From positions 1 through 10,046 of the forward strand of contig JAUVBI010000103.1 of assembly GCA_030591305.1 (NCBI GenBank): DNA of 10,046 nucleotides, read 5' to 3'. How positions within the stretch are numbered: position 1 is the stretch's first letter; every line of letters starts with the position of its first letter. Below are positions 1 through 6,181 of this stretch, piece after piece. A model generated the notes under the pieces. That model did not search any database, was not told where the DNA came from, and saw only the letters and a program-made list of their open reading frames with translations. Source of the DNA: Pseudomonadota bacterium. GTDB lineage: Bacteria; Pseudomonadota; Gammaproteobacteria; Pseudomonadales; Halieaceae. The position numbers and the translations under genes were made by a program.

Positions 1-1
1 G

Positions 2-364
2 GGTGAGAAACAGTTGCGCAAGAGCATCAACAAAATCAAGACCAATCTGCTGGAACCGGGGGAGCCCAAGGACCCGGACGACTCCACCGTATTCCAGCTG
101 TGGACGGCCTTTGCATCGCCGGATGAGGCTGCCCGTATGCGCCGCGAGTTCGCGAATGGTATCGCTTGGGGCGAGGCCAAAAAGCAGTTATTTGAACTGG
201 TTAACGACGAGTTGGCAGGAGCACGGGAACGCTACCAGCAGCTGATGGACGACCCGGTCTACATCGAGGCAGTACTGAAGAAGGGTGCCGAGCGGGCGCG
301 CGAATACAGCGTGCCCCTGATGCAGAAGGTGCGTGCAGCGGTGGGTATCTCTACTCTGCGCTAG
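2..364 (+). CDS. trpS: Tryptophan--tRNA ligase, C-terminal part (5' end outside window)
   Basis: This is the 3' end of a class I aminoacyl-tRNA synthetase that charges tRNA-Trp in the cytoplasm. The frame is open from base 2 and reads GEKQLRKSINKIKTNLLEP, then GEPKDPDDSTVFQL. In the longer bacterial TrpRS form this block lies just after the KMSKS loop, so the ATP-binding HIGH and KMSKS motifs are upstream of the window. The visible 120 residues form the helical C-terminal domain that contacts the anticodon stem, and the protein ends in VGISTLR before a TAG stop. The gene converges on the AT-rich minus-strand pair that starts 145 bp downstream. No convincing rho-independent terminator follows the stop. 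The identification rests on recognising the TrpRS sequence pattern; no start can be chosen because it lies outside the window. Confidence 0.93.
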   Translation, partial: GEKQLRKSINKIKTNLLEPGEPKDPDDSTVFQLWTAFASPDEAARMRREFANGIAWGEAKKQLFELVNDELAGARERYQQLMDDPVYIEAVLKKGAERAREYSVPLMQKVRAAVGISTLR

Positions 365-451
365 TAATTACGGTATGGATAGATCACAGCTTGAGCTTCG
401 CAAAGCGGTCATTGAAGCTATCCGCTATGATAATATAAGTTTTATGGGCTT

Positions 452-481
452 AGATTATATTTTTACAGCATCTTATAATCT
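452..481. repeat. AT-rich inverted repeat between convergent genes
   Basis: AGATTATA at 452-459 is perfectly complementary to TATAATCT at 474-481, with a 14-base spacer. It lies between the convergent stop codons of trpS and the DUF4282 gene. It could form a weak hairpin, but the stem is almost all A-T and no T-run follows on either strand, so it is a poor candidate for an intrinsic terminator. In DNA this AT-rich, the repeat may be chance. Confidence 0.3.
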
Positions 482-509
482 TAATTGTGTGGCTCACTCA
501 TGACAGATA

Positions 510-743
510 TTATTTTTTCTCTTTGATCTCCTGTAATGCGTCATTAATACGAAACAGGACAAGTACAGTTTCACACATCACGCGCATAAAAACAGGGGCG
601 ACGACGATGCCGATTGCTCCTGACAAAAAACTATGAGGCAAGATCATCAGTGATGGAATTGCCATTGATACCGTACCAACCCAGAAGACAACCTGGATCA
701 GTGAAGGTGTTAGAAATTTATCGAATTTTAAGAAATCATTCAT
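510..743 (-). CDS. Small DUF4282-type membrane protein
   Basis: A 77-residue protein with two predicted membrane helices, at about residues 14-35 and 40-64. It starts with a short amphipathic lead (MNDFLKFDKFLTP) and ends in a charged cytoplasmic tail (INDALQEIKEKK). The order FDKFLTPSLI, hydrophobic helix, second helix with R-V-M-C-E, then LVLFRINDALQEI matches my memory of the DUF4282 family, whose function is unknown. The ATG at 741-743 has an AGGG-type ribosome site that overlaps the stop codon of the upstream gene (756-1715). The two genes are 12 bp apart and very likely translationally coupled in one operon. Base composition is AT-rich like its partner and unlike trpS and rapA, which suggests the pair entered together. 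The family call is moderately sure; no role can be read from the sequence. Confidence 0.75.
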   Translation of the reverse strand: MNDFLKFDKFLTPSLIQVVFWVGTVSMAIPSLMILPHSFLSGAIGIVVAPVFMRVMCETVLVLFRINDALQEIKEKK

Positions 744-755
744 GATACGACATCC

Positions 756-1715
756 CTATAGTGTTGGTGCTGAGCCTTGGCTGGCTTTTTTCAATTCCTC
801 TTGACGACGCTCTTCTATTAGCTGAGCACGGTAGTTATTTGTTGCCAAAAACTGTCTTTTTATCTCCCCATGATCGATCAAAGCGGTTTGTAGTCCACCC
901 AGAATTTCGTTACTTGTATTTATAATCGCTATCAATTCCATACCGCTACATGCAGTTTTATAAAAGCGATCCTGATTTCCCATGTAAGCCATCATATGAC
1001 AGTTCGAATTTTTATTACTATTAGCCGAAAAATCCCAAACCAACATTCTAGGTTTCGGCGTCGGCGTACCATATTTTTCTTTCAGAGCACTTACAACGGT
1101 ATCGGTCAAAATGTCTTGAGCAAAACTTACCGAACGTACAATCTCATTAACCGTATTATTTGAAGGAGGCCTAGAAAATCTTATAATTATGGTTTCATTA
1201 GGGCGGGAATGTATATCAGCCATCCTTGCATCTATAGCCAGAAGATGGTCTGGCAAATGTGCATCTTGTTTTCTCTCATTCGAGGTCACCTTAGATTCAC
1301 TAAACGTAATATCAAAATCTTTATTATGCTTTTTTAAAGCCGCAATAACCTGATCTTGCGTCATACCAAGTTTCAGCCCAATAATATCAACATCAGAGCT
1401 TTGGCTTGCCGTTGTTTCTGTCACTGACGTGGTTTGAACACTAGCGACCGCAGATGATGTTTCTGTAGAGGCAGAGCTTTTCACCTCCTGTTTCTTCTCT
1501 TCTGCGGCGGCACTGGTGCTTACCGTGGATGAACTATCAGATGACTGGTCATCGTTATTAGTCATATCACCGGCAGTATCTTTAATAACTTCCTCAGTGA
1601 CACTTTTAGCCTTGTTTGCCACATCATCCCAAAATCCTGCCTGAACTTGGGGGATAAAAAAATAGATACAAAGGGATGCCAAAGAAATTTGGCGGGATTT
1701 GTTTCGCAAACTCAT
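756..1715 (-). CDS. Exported protein with Ser/Thr-rich linker and a GxxLGMT-type domain, function unknown
   Basis: I place the start at the ATG at 1713-1715 (319 residues). It gives a normal signal peptide (RNKSR, then a hydrophobic stretch, likely cut at VQA|GF after residue 26), and a purine-rich AAGAGAAAG lies about 8 bases upstream. The open frame continues 44 codons further up to 1847, but that extension would bury the signal peptide. After FWDDVANKAKSVTEEV, residues 52-108 form a low-complexity linker rich in Ser, Thr, Ala and Glu. A folded part starts at DIIGLKLGMTQDQVIAALKK (109-129) and has a second similar turn, LKEKYGTPTP (211-220). This resembles the two half-repeats of SmpA/OmlA-like or BLIP-type folds, but the match is loose. 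Cys239 and Cys256 could form a disulfide in the periplasm. The C-terminus is a charged helix (QLIEERRQEELKKASQ). It is the first gene of a unit with the DUF4282 protein. I do not recognise a named family. Confidence 0.75.
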   Translation of the reverse strand: MSLRNKSRQISLASLCIYFFIPQVQAGFWDDVANKAKSVTEEVIKDTAGDMTNNDDQSSDSSSTVSTSAAAEEKKQEVKSSASTETSSAVASVQTTSVTETTASQSSDVDIIGLKLGMTQDQVIAALKKHNKDFDITFSESKVTSNERKQDAHLPDHLLAIDARMADIHSRPNETIIIRFSRPPSNNTVNEIVRSVSFAQDILTDTVVSALKEKYGTPTPKPRMLVWDFSANSNKNSNCHMMAYMGNQDRFYKTACSGMELIAIINTSNEILGGLQTALIDHGEIKRQFLATNNYRAQLIEERRQEELKKASQGSAPTL

Positions 1716-1871
1716 AAGCAAACTTTCTCTTTCAAGATTATTTGAACGGCTTCCCGACCATTCCTTAAAGAAAGCAGGAATAGTGCCTGGACAGACTGTT
1801 GATTTTGTCGCCTGAAAATACTGGGCCAGATACAATACGAAAAACAATAACGCATTAAGGATGTTGATTCA

Positions 1872-1928
1872 ATGCGCGGCAAAGATGTTTTCCAGGAATC
1901 TCTTTTCACAACGGTACAGTTAAGGTAA
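1872..1928 (+). mobile_element. Remnant of an insertion sequence: first 18 codons of a transposase
   Basis: From the ATG at 1872 the plus strand reads MRGKDVFQESLFTTVQLR and then TAA. The pattern M-R-G-x-D-x-x-Q-E-x-L-F-x-T-V-x-L is the N-terminal signature of many IS5/IS1182-type transposases, where it usually continues with a F-V-P-x-x-H-P-L-R motif. Here the match breaks off after Val-Gln-Leu, so only the head of the gene is left. It lies in the non-coding stretch upstream of the AT-rich pair and downstream of rapA. The call rests on recalled family pattern over only 18 residues, so a chance match is possible. The exact IS family and the ends of the fragment cannot be set from the sequence alone. 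Confidence 0.5.
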
Positions 1929-1995
1929 GGCAGCTCTGAAAAAAATCGTGATATCGATCGAAGTTTCCATGTGGCTCCTACTTTACTGATTTTCG

Positions 1996-2030
1996 GGTGT
2001 AAAGCGCACGAGTTTGACTGTTTTTACACC
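1996..2030. repeat. Inverted repeat, 8-bp arms, 19-bp spacer
   Basis: GGTGTAAA (1996-2003) and TTTACACC (2023-2030) are perfect inverted arms. The spacing is too wide for a TyrR-type box (TGTAAA-N6-TTTACA), and no T-run follows on either strand, so it is not an obvious terminator. It lies about 280 bp upstream of the minus-strand pair, far for a simple operator. It may be an IS-related end or a chance repeat. Confidence 0.3.
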
Positions 2031-2192
2031 TGGAATTCACTCTTCAGCGAACTCCAGGCGGATCTATCTTGTCAGGCCGCCATAAAGGGCTCTGCCCGGA
2101 ACAGATTGGTAAAGCCTGCTAATAGATAAAGGCGGTTGGTGTTTTTTTCCAAGTCCCGGTACGTTGATAAACAATGGGGCTAGGACACCTTT

Positions 2193-2218
2193 TCGGCGAT
2201 TTGGGCCAAAATAGCCGA
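2193..2218 (-). terminator. Weak hairpin downstream of rapA
   Basis: TCGGC (2193-2197) pairs with GCCGA (2214-2218). Inside it TTTG pairs with CAAA around a GGC loop, with a small internal loop between the two stems. In rapA's direction it begins about 30 bases after the stop codon. It is followed by AAAAGG, not a run of U, so it would be at best a poor intrinsic terminator or a 3'-end protecting structure. Confidence 0.2.
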
Positions 2219-2248
2219 GCTGTGTTTACTATCAATAACACGGTCCTG

Positions 2249-5011
2249 TCAGGTGGTTATCACCAGCCGCAACGCCTGCAACTGCAGGTTGGCATATTGG
2301 ATATGTACGGCACACTCATCGATGCGATAGCGTAGGTGATCCAGCTCCTCCTGCCTGATAGAGGGGTTGACCAACCGCAGCGCTTCCATGCGGGCCAGTT
2401 CTGCACCCAGATCTTCTCGCATAGTCTGTTCCGCCTGGGAGAGAATAGTTTTCAACTGTTGCTCTGCCTGGCTTGTTGCGAGCGCCATCTTGGCTTCCAC
2501 CTCCTGGCGAACCTGTTTGATGATGGCCAGAGCGGTGGATTTTTTTACGCTCTGGATCAGGTCGTTAAGCCGGGTGTGGGGCACCAGTTCCGCCAGGTCC
2601 TTACCGCGCGCGTCGACCAGCAGTCGCATGGGTGACAGGGGCAGGAAACGTTCTACCTGCAACGAGCGCGGTGCGACGCAATTCACGCTATAAAGGGCCT
2701 CCAGCAGCATGGTGCCGGGTGCGACACCCTTGAGCTTGATAGTGCCAATGGCGGCATTGCCCAATTCCGTCGAGTGCACCATATCCATCGCTTCCAGGAT
2801 CATGGGGTGTTCCCAGCTGGCAAATTCCATATCTTCACGTGCCAGCGCCTTGTCGCGGCTGAAGGTAATGGTTGTGCCGTCTTCCCTGAGATAGGGAAAG
2901 TGTCCTGTCAGCATATGTTCTGACGGTCGCAGGATCAGAGCCTGCTCCGAGTGGAACTCCTGATCAACCCCAAAGGCCTCACACAGGGCCTCGAGGAATT
3001 TCTCCAGTGTGTCGCTCTCCTCATTGGTCCTGATTTCTTCAATCAGGGCAGCGGCGAGCTTGGGCTTGCAGGAATTGCGCTCCAGCAGACGGTCGCGTCC
3101 TTCCCGCAGTTCCTGCCGTGTTTGCGCAGTGAAGTCGGCGGTCTCTGCCAGCAGGTCGTCGAACTCCCCTGTACGCTGTGCCAGTTGGCTCAGCAGCCGC
3201 GCGCGGAATGTCTCGAAAATCATGTAACCGGCAGAGCAACTCTCTGTAAACAGGTTCATGCCCTGGTCGTACCAGTCGAGTAAAGTTTCTTGTGCCGTCT
3301 GTACAAGATAGGGGATATGAATCTCTATATCAGACTGCTGGCCTATCCGGTCGAGCCGGCCAATGCGCTGCTCCAGCAGGTCGGGATTGAGGGGGAGATC
3401 AAACAGGATCAGGTGGTGGGCAAACTGAAAGTTGCGGCCCTCGCTGCCAATCTCCGAGCAGACCAGGGTCTGGGCGCCATTGATTTCATCGGCAAAATAG
3501 GCGGCGGCGCGGTCCCGCTCGATGATCGACAGGCCCTCGTAAAAAGCGGCGGACCGTATCCCGGCCCTCAGGTGCAGATGACGTTCCAGTGCTACCGCCG
3601 TTTCGGCGCGTGCACAGATGACCAGCACCTTGGCAGGGCGCAACTCCTTGAGTGTCTGCTCAAGCCATTTAACCCGGGTATCGAAAGACAGCCAGCTGTC
3701 GTCCAGGTAGGGCTGCTCCGGGTGCAACTGCTCATCGAGGTCAACCCGGGCGAAAGTGTACTCATCCGGCGCCGGCAGGGGGTGGCGGTGTAATATCCGT
3801 TGCGGGAAGCCCCTTACAGCGGCCCGAGTGTTGCGAAACAGCACCCGGCCGGTGCCATGGCGATCCAGTATCTGGGCGATGAGTGTGGCCGCCGGTGTCT
3901 CCGGGTCCAGGCCCGGGGGCAGGTCGTGGGGGCGCTGGCCGGCCTCCAGGGTATCCACCAATTCGCTGAGATGGCGGTACTGCTGCTCCTCAGCCTTAAA
4001 GCTCTCAAGATCGTAAAAGCGGGAGGGGTCCAGTAGTCGCAGGCGGGCAAAATGGCTAGCCTGGCCAATCTGCTCGGGGGTGGCTGTCAGCAGTAACAGG
4101 CCGGCGCTGGCCTGGGACAGGGCTTCGACAAACAGGTAATCATCACCGGCGCCGGTGGTGGACCAGTGCAGGTGGTGGGCCTCGTCTATGGCTACCAGGT
4201 CCCAGTTTGCAGCGATTGCCTGGGCCTGTAGATCCGGGCGTGACTCGAACAGCGCCAGGCTACACAACACTAATTGCTCGCTATCGAAAGGGTTTTCCTC
4301 TGGTATCTCCGCCAGACGCTCCGCATCAAACAGGGCAAAGTGAAGGTTGAAACGGCGTAACATTTCTACTAACCACTGGTGCTGCAGGCTTGGGGGTACC
4401 AATACGAGTACGCGAGAAGCCCGGCCGGTGATCAGTTGCTTGTGGATAATCATGCCCGCTTCAATGGTCTTGCCCAGCCCCACCTCGTCCGCCAGCAATA
4501 CCCGGGGTGCATGGCGCTGGCCTACTTCGTTGGCAATGTAGACCTGGTGCGGTAACAGACTGGTGCGGGAACCTATAAGCCCGCGCGCGATAGAGCGTTG
4601 TAGGCGGTCGGTGTGCCCGAAAGTGGCTATCCGCAGGGCAAAGTCACTGTTTTTATCGAAGTGGCCATTGAGCAAGCGCTGCTGTGGAGTCGTCAGCTGG
4701 ACGAAGGCACCCAGTTCCAGTTCGGAAACGGTTTGTTGTTGTTCGTAGTGATCGGTGCCGGCGTATACCAGCAGCCCCTGATGCTCCGTCACAGTGGTAA
4801 CCAACAGCTCTACGTCGTCGACTGTGGATATCCTGTCACCCACCTTGAAACGCAATCGACTCAGTGGAGCATTTTCGGTGGCGTAGGTGCGTTCCTCTCC
4901 CACGGCGGGGAATGCGAGAGTAACCCGCCGCCCTTCGAAGTCGACGACTACACCCAGGCCAAGTTGCGCGTCCGCATGGCTGACCCAGCGCTGTCCCACA
5001 ATATATTCCAT
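2249..5011 (-). CDS. rapA: RNA polymerase-associated ATPase RapA (Swi2/Snf2 family)
   Basis: A 920-residue Snf2-type ATPase, slightly shorter than the 968-residue E. coli RapA. RapA binds core RNA polymerase and uses ATP to remodel stalled or post-termination complexes, recycling polymerase. The N-terminal Tudor-like part (about 1-105) starts MEYIVGQRWVSHADAQLGLG, typical of RapA. The helicase motifs are intact: Walker A DEVGLGKT at 175-182, DEAH at 276-279, LLTATP at 307-312, GSEGRNFQ at 522-529, and the arginine-finger motif QRIGRLDRIGQ at 548-558. The rest is the RapA-specific C-terminal region with a long charged helix. The ATG shares one base with the TAA of tatD (TAATG), so translation is very likely coupled to tatD and no separate promoter is needed. 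No frameshift or missing motif is seen. Confidence 0.95.
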   Translation of the reverse strand: MEYIVGQRWVSHADAQLGLGVVVDFEGRRVTLAFPAVGEERTYATENAPLSRLRFKVGDRISTVDDVELLVTTVTEHQGLLVYAGTDHYEQQQTVSELELGAFVQLTTPQQRLLNGHFDKNSDFALRIATFGHTDRLQRSIARGLIGSRTSLLPHQVYIANEVGQRHAPRVLLADEVGLGKTIEAGMIIHKQLITGRASRVLVLVPPSLQHQWLVEMLRRFNLHFALFDAERLAEIPEENPFDSEQLVLCSLALFESRPDLQAQAIAANWDLVAIDEAHHLHWSTTGAGDDYLFVEALSQASAGLLLLTATPEQIGQASHFARLRLLDPSRFYDLESFKAEEQQYRHLSELVDTLEAGQRPHDLPPGLDPETPAATLIAQILDRHGTGRVLFRNTRAAVRGFPQRILHRHPLPAPDEYTFARVDLDEQLHPEQPYLDDSWLSFDTRVKWLEQTLKELRPAKVLVICARAETAVALERHLHLRAGIRSAAFYEGLSIIERDRAAAYFADEINGAQTLVCSEIGSEGRNFQFAHHLILFDLPLNPDLLEQRIGRLDRIGQQSDIEIHIPYLVQTAQETLLDWYDQGMNLFTESCSAGYMIFETFRARLLSQLAQRTGEFDDLLAETADFTAQTRQELREGRDRLLERNSCKPKLAAALIEEIRTNEESDTLEKFLEALCEAFGVDQEFHSEQALILRPSEHMLTGHFPYLREDGTTITFSRDKALAREDMEFASWEHPMILEAMDMVHSTELGNAAIGTIKLKGVAPGTMLLEALYSVNCVAPRSLQVERFLPLSPMRLLVDARGKDLAELVPHTRLNDLIQSVKKSTALAIIKQVRQEVEAKMALATSQAEQQLKTILSQAEQTMREDLGAELARMEALRLVNPSIRQEELDHLRYRIDECAVHIQYANLQLQALRLVITT

Positions 5012-5823
5012 TAAGCGGCTCCGAAAAAAATTGCCATACTGTTGCGATAGACCTGTTTCAGCATGGTCTCCACTTCCAGTTGTTTTACCTCGGCCACTTT
5101 TTCCGCAATCAGTGGCAGATAGAAGGGGGCGTTGGGCCTACCCCTGTAGGGTGCCGGGGTGAGATAGGGTGCATCGGTTTCCAGCAGGATGTGCTCCAGG
5201 GGTGTAGCGGCGATGACTTCCCGCACATTGTCGGCCCGGTTGAAAGTGGCAATTCCATTGAAACCAAGCATAAAATTCTCCGACAAGCAGTATTCGGCCA
5301 GGGAAAGACTAGAAGTAAAGCTGTGAAGTACGCCCTTTCGCCGCAGTAAAGGACTGAAGTTTTTCAAAATATCCCGGGTATCCTCCTCCGCCTCCCGGGT
5401 GTGAATTACCACTGGCATATCCAGCTCGGTTGCCAGTTGGAGTTGGCGCTCGAACACCGCCCTCTGCACGGCCCGGTCGACGTGATCGTAGTGATAGTCC
5501 AGGCCTATCTCGCCGATTGCAAGAATACGCTCGTCAGTGGCTTGAGTGCGAATTAGCGCTTCTACTTCATCGTTATAGGACAGGGCCTCGTGTGGGTGTA
5601 CGCCCTGGGTACCCCAGATATTGCCGGCTTCCCTTGTCAGCTCCAGTACACGAGCCAGGTTGGCGGGGGAAACAGCAATCGTAATAATTCGTTCAATGCC
5701 CGCCGCCGAGGATTGCGCCAGTGTGGCAGATAGTTCATGTGCCTCGAGATAGTCCAGGTGACAGTGGGTCTCGATGATGGGAGTGTCAAAATGCGGGACA
5801 TCGCGCCGCTTGTTCTTGCTCAT
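5011..5823 (-). CDS. tatD: TatD-family metal-dependent hydrolase (DNase/exonuclease type)
   Basis: A 270-residue TIM-barrel metal hydrolase of the TatD/YcfH family. Members are Mg-dependent 3'-5' nucleases or related hydrolases acting in the cytoplasm; which substrate this one uses cannot be read. The metal ligands and motifs are in place: THCHLD (His20, His22), GVHPHE (His76), the catalytic GEIGLDYH (Glu105), VIHTREAE (His141), LHSFTSS (His167) and LLETDAPYL (Asp217). I chose the ATG at 5821-5823, which gives a normal family length. The frame extends 14 codons further to a TTG, but no ribosome site supports it; the chosen ATG also has only a weak GAG upstream. The stop overlaps the rapA start by one base. 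The gene symbol is by family; it could equally be called a YcfH-type paralogue. Confidence 0.9.
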   Translation of the reverse strand: MSKNKRRDVPHFDTPIIETHCHLDYLEAHELSATLAQSSAAGIERIITIAVSPANLARVLELTREAGNIWGTQGVHPHEALSYNDEVEALIRTQATDERILAIGEIGLDYHYDHVDRAVQRAVFERQLQLATELDMPVVIHTREAEEDTRDILKNFSPLLRRKGVLHSFTSSLSLAEYCLSENFMLGFNGIATFNRADNVREVIAATPLEHILLETDAPYLTPAPYRGRPNAPFYLPLIAEKVAEVKQLEVETMLKQVYRNSMAIFFGAA

Positions 5824-6181
5824 GCTCAGATATTCGCTACTGGTGTGGATCGGTACTGCCTGCAACTACGCGCTGGCGCACCTTATGCGACAGGGGTGTA
5901 CACAAGTCGCGGATGGTACACGTGATCTGCTCCCACAACCAGCTGTGCAATGGCGGGCGTGCGATATAAAAGGTTAGAGAGGAGTGGCGGAGATTTTGGG
6001 CTGGTCCATGTGCCACGGTGTATTTCCGGCATTCAAATGTGCGAGGTGGCGCCACACATTGCCCCATCAACAGCCTTGCAGGAACTGCTCCTACGTGGCA
6101 TGTTATTGTTCTACGAGTGAACGGGTGGGTGGTCGTTATATCGTTTTGTAACGCCGATTCACCAGGAGATGTGATCACTAA
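5824..6181. other. 358-bp divergent intergenic region
   Basis: This lies between the divergently transcribed tatD/rapA unit and the TPR-protein gene and must hold promoters for both. Open frames here give no credible protein. In the tatD direction a TTTTATAT box (from ATATAAAA at 5963-5970) could serve as a -10 region, but no good -35 is seen. GTGTAC (5896-5901) and GTACAC (5916-5921) form an inverted repeat with a 14-bp spacer. AGGAACTGCTCCT (6079-6091) is a small imperfect palindrome in the style of dispersed REP-like repeats. The 10-bp palindrome at 6046-6055 is listed separately. Confidence 0.45.
6036..6060. promoter_or_regulatory. Palindrome, possible operator upstream of the TPR-protein gene
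   Basis: GTGGCGCCAC (6046-6055) is a perfect 10-bp palindrome. It is flanked by AATGT (6036-6040) and ACATT (6056-6060), so the symmetry continues outward with a 5-base offset on the left side. Its place about 125 bp before the plus-strand start suits a regulator site, but no known consensus fits, and a bare palindrome of this size can be chance. Confidence 0.25.

Larger units (their letters stand above)
1716..2248. other. 533-bp AT-rich intergenic stretch with an IS scar
   Basis: No full gene is supported here. It must hold the promoter of the minus-strand gene starting at 1715 and the 3' trailer of rapA, but I could pick neither a clear -35/-10 pair nor a strong terminator. It contains a transposase N-terminal remnant (1872-1928). 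Directly after that is a segment reading GGCAGCTCTGAAAAAAATCG (1929-1948), which resembles IS terminal repeats in style; I found no inverted partner. It also holds an 8-bp inverted repeat (1996-2030) and a short hairpin (2193-2218). CGCATT (1851-1856) and AATGCG (1871-1876) flank the remnant's start as a 6-bp inverted pair, which could be chance. The stretch seems to be a junction between core sequence and an acquired AT-rich block. Confidence 0.5.

Noticed and set aside
1716..1847. N-terminal extension of the exported protein to the first start in frame
   Set aside because: The extra 44 residues would put the signal peptide inside the protein, and the ATG at 1713-1715 has its own purine-rich ribosome site.
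1996..2030. TyrR box
   Set aside because: The TGTAAA and TTTACA halves are too far apart; a TyrR box has a 6-base spacer.
2336..4036. Several plus-strand open frames opposite rapA
   Set aside because: They are antisense shadows of a G+C-rich gene whose minus-strand frame carries all Snf2 motifs.
5824..5865. Longer tatD starting at TTG
   Set aside because: The ATG at 5823 gives the usual family length and nothing upstream of the TTG looks like a ribosome site.
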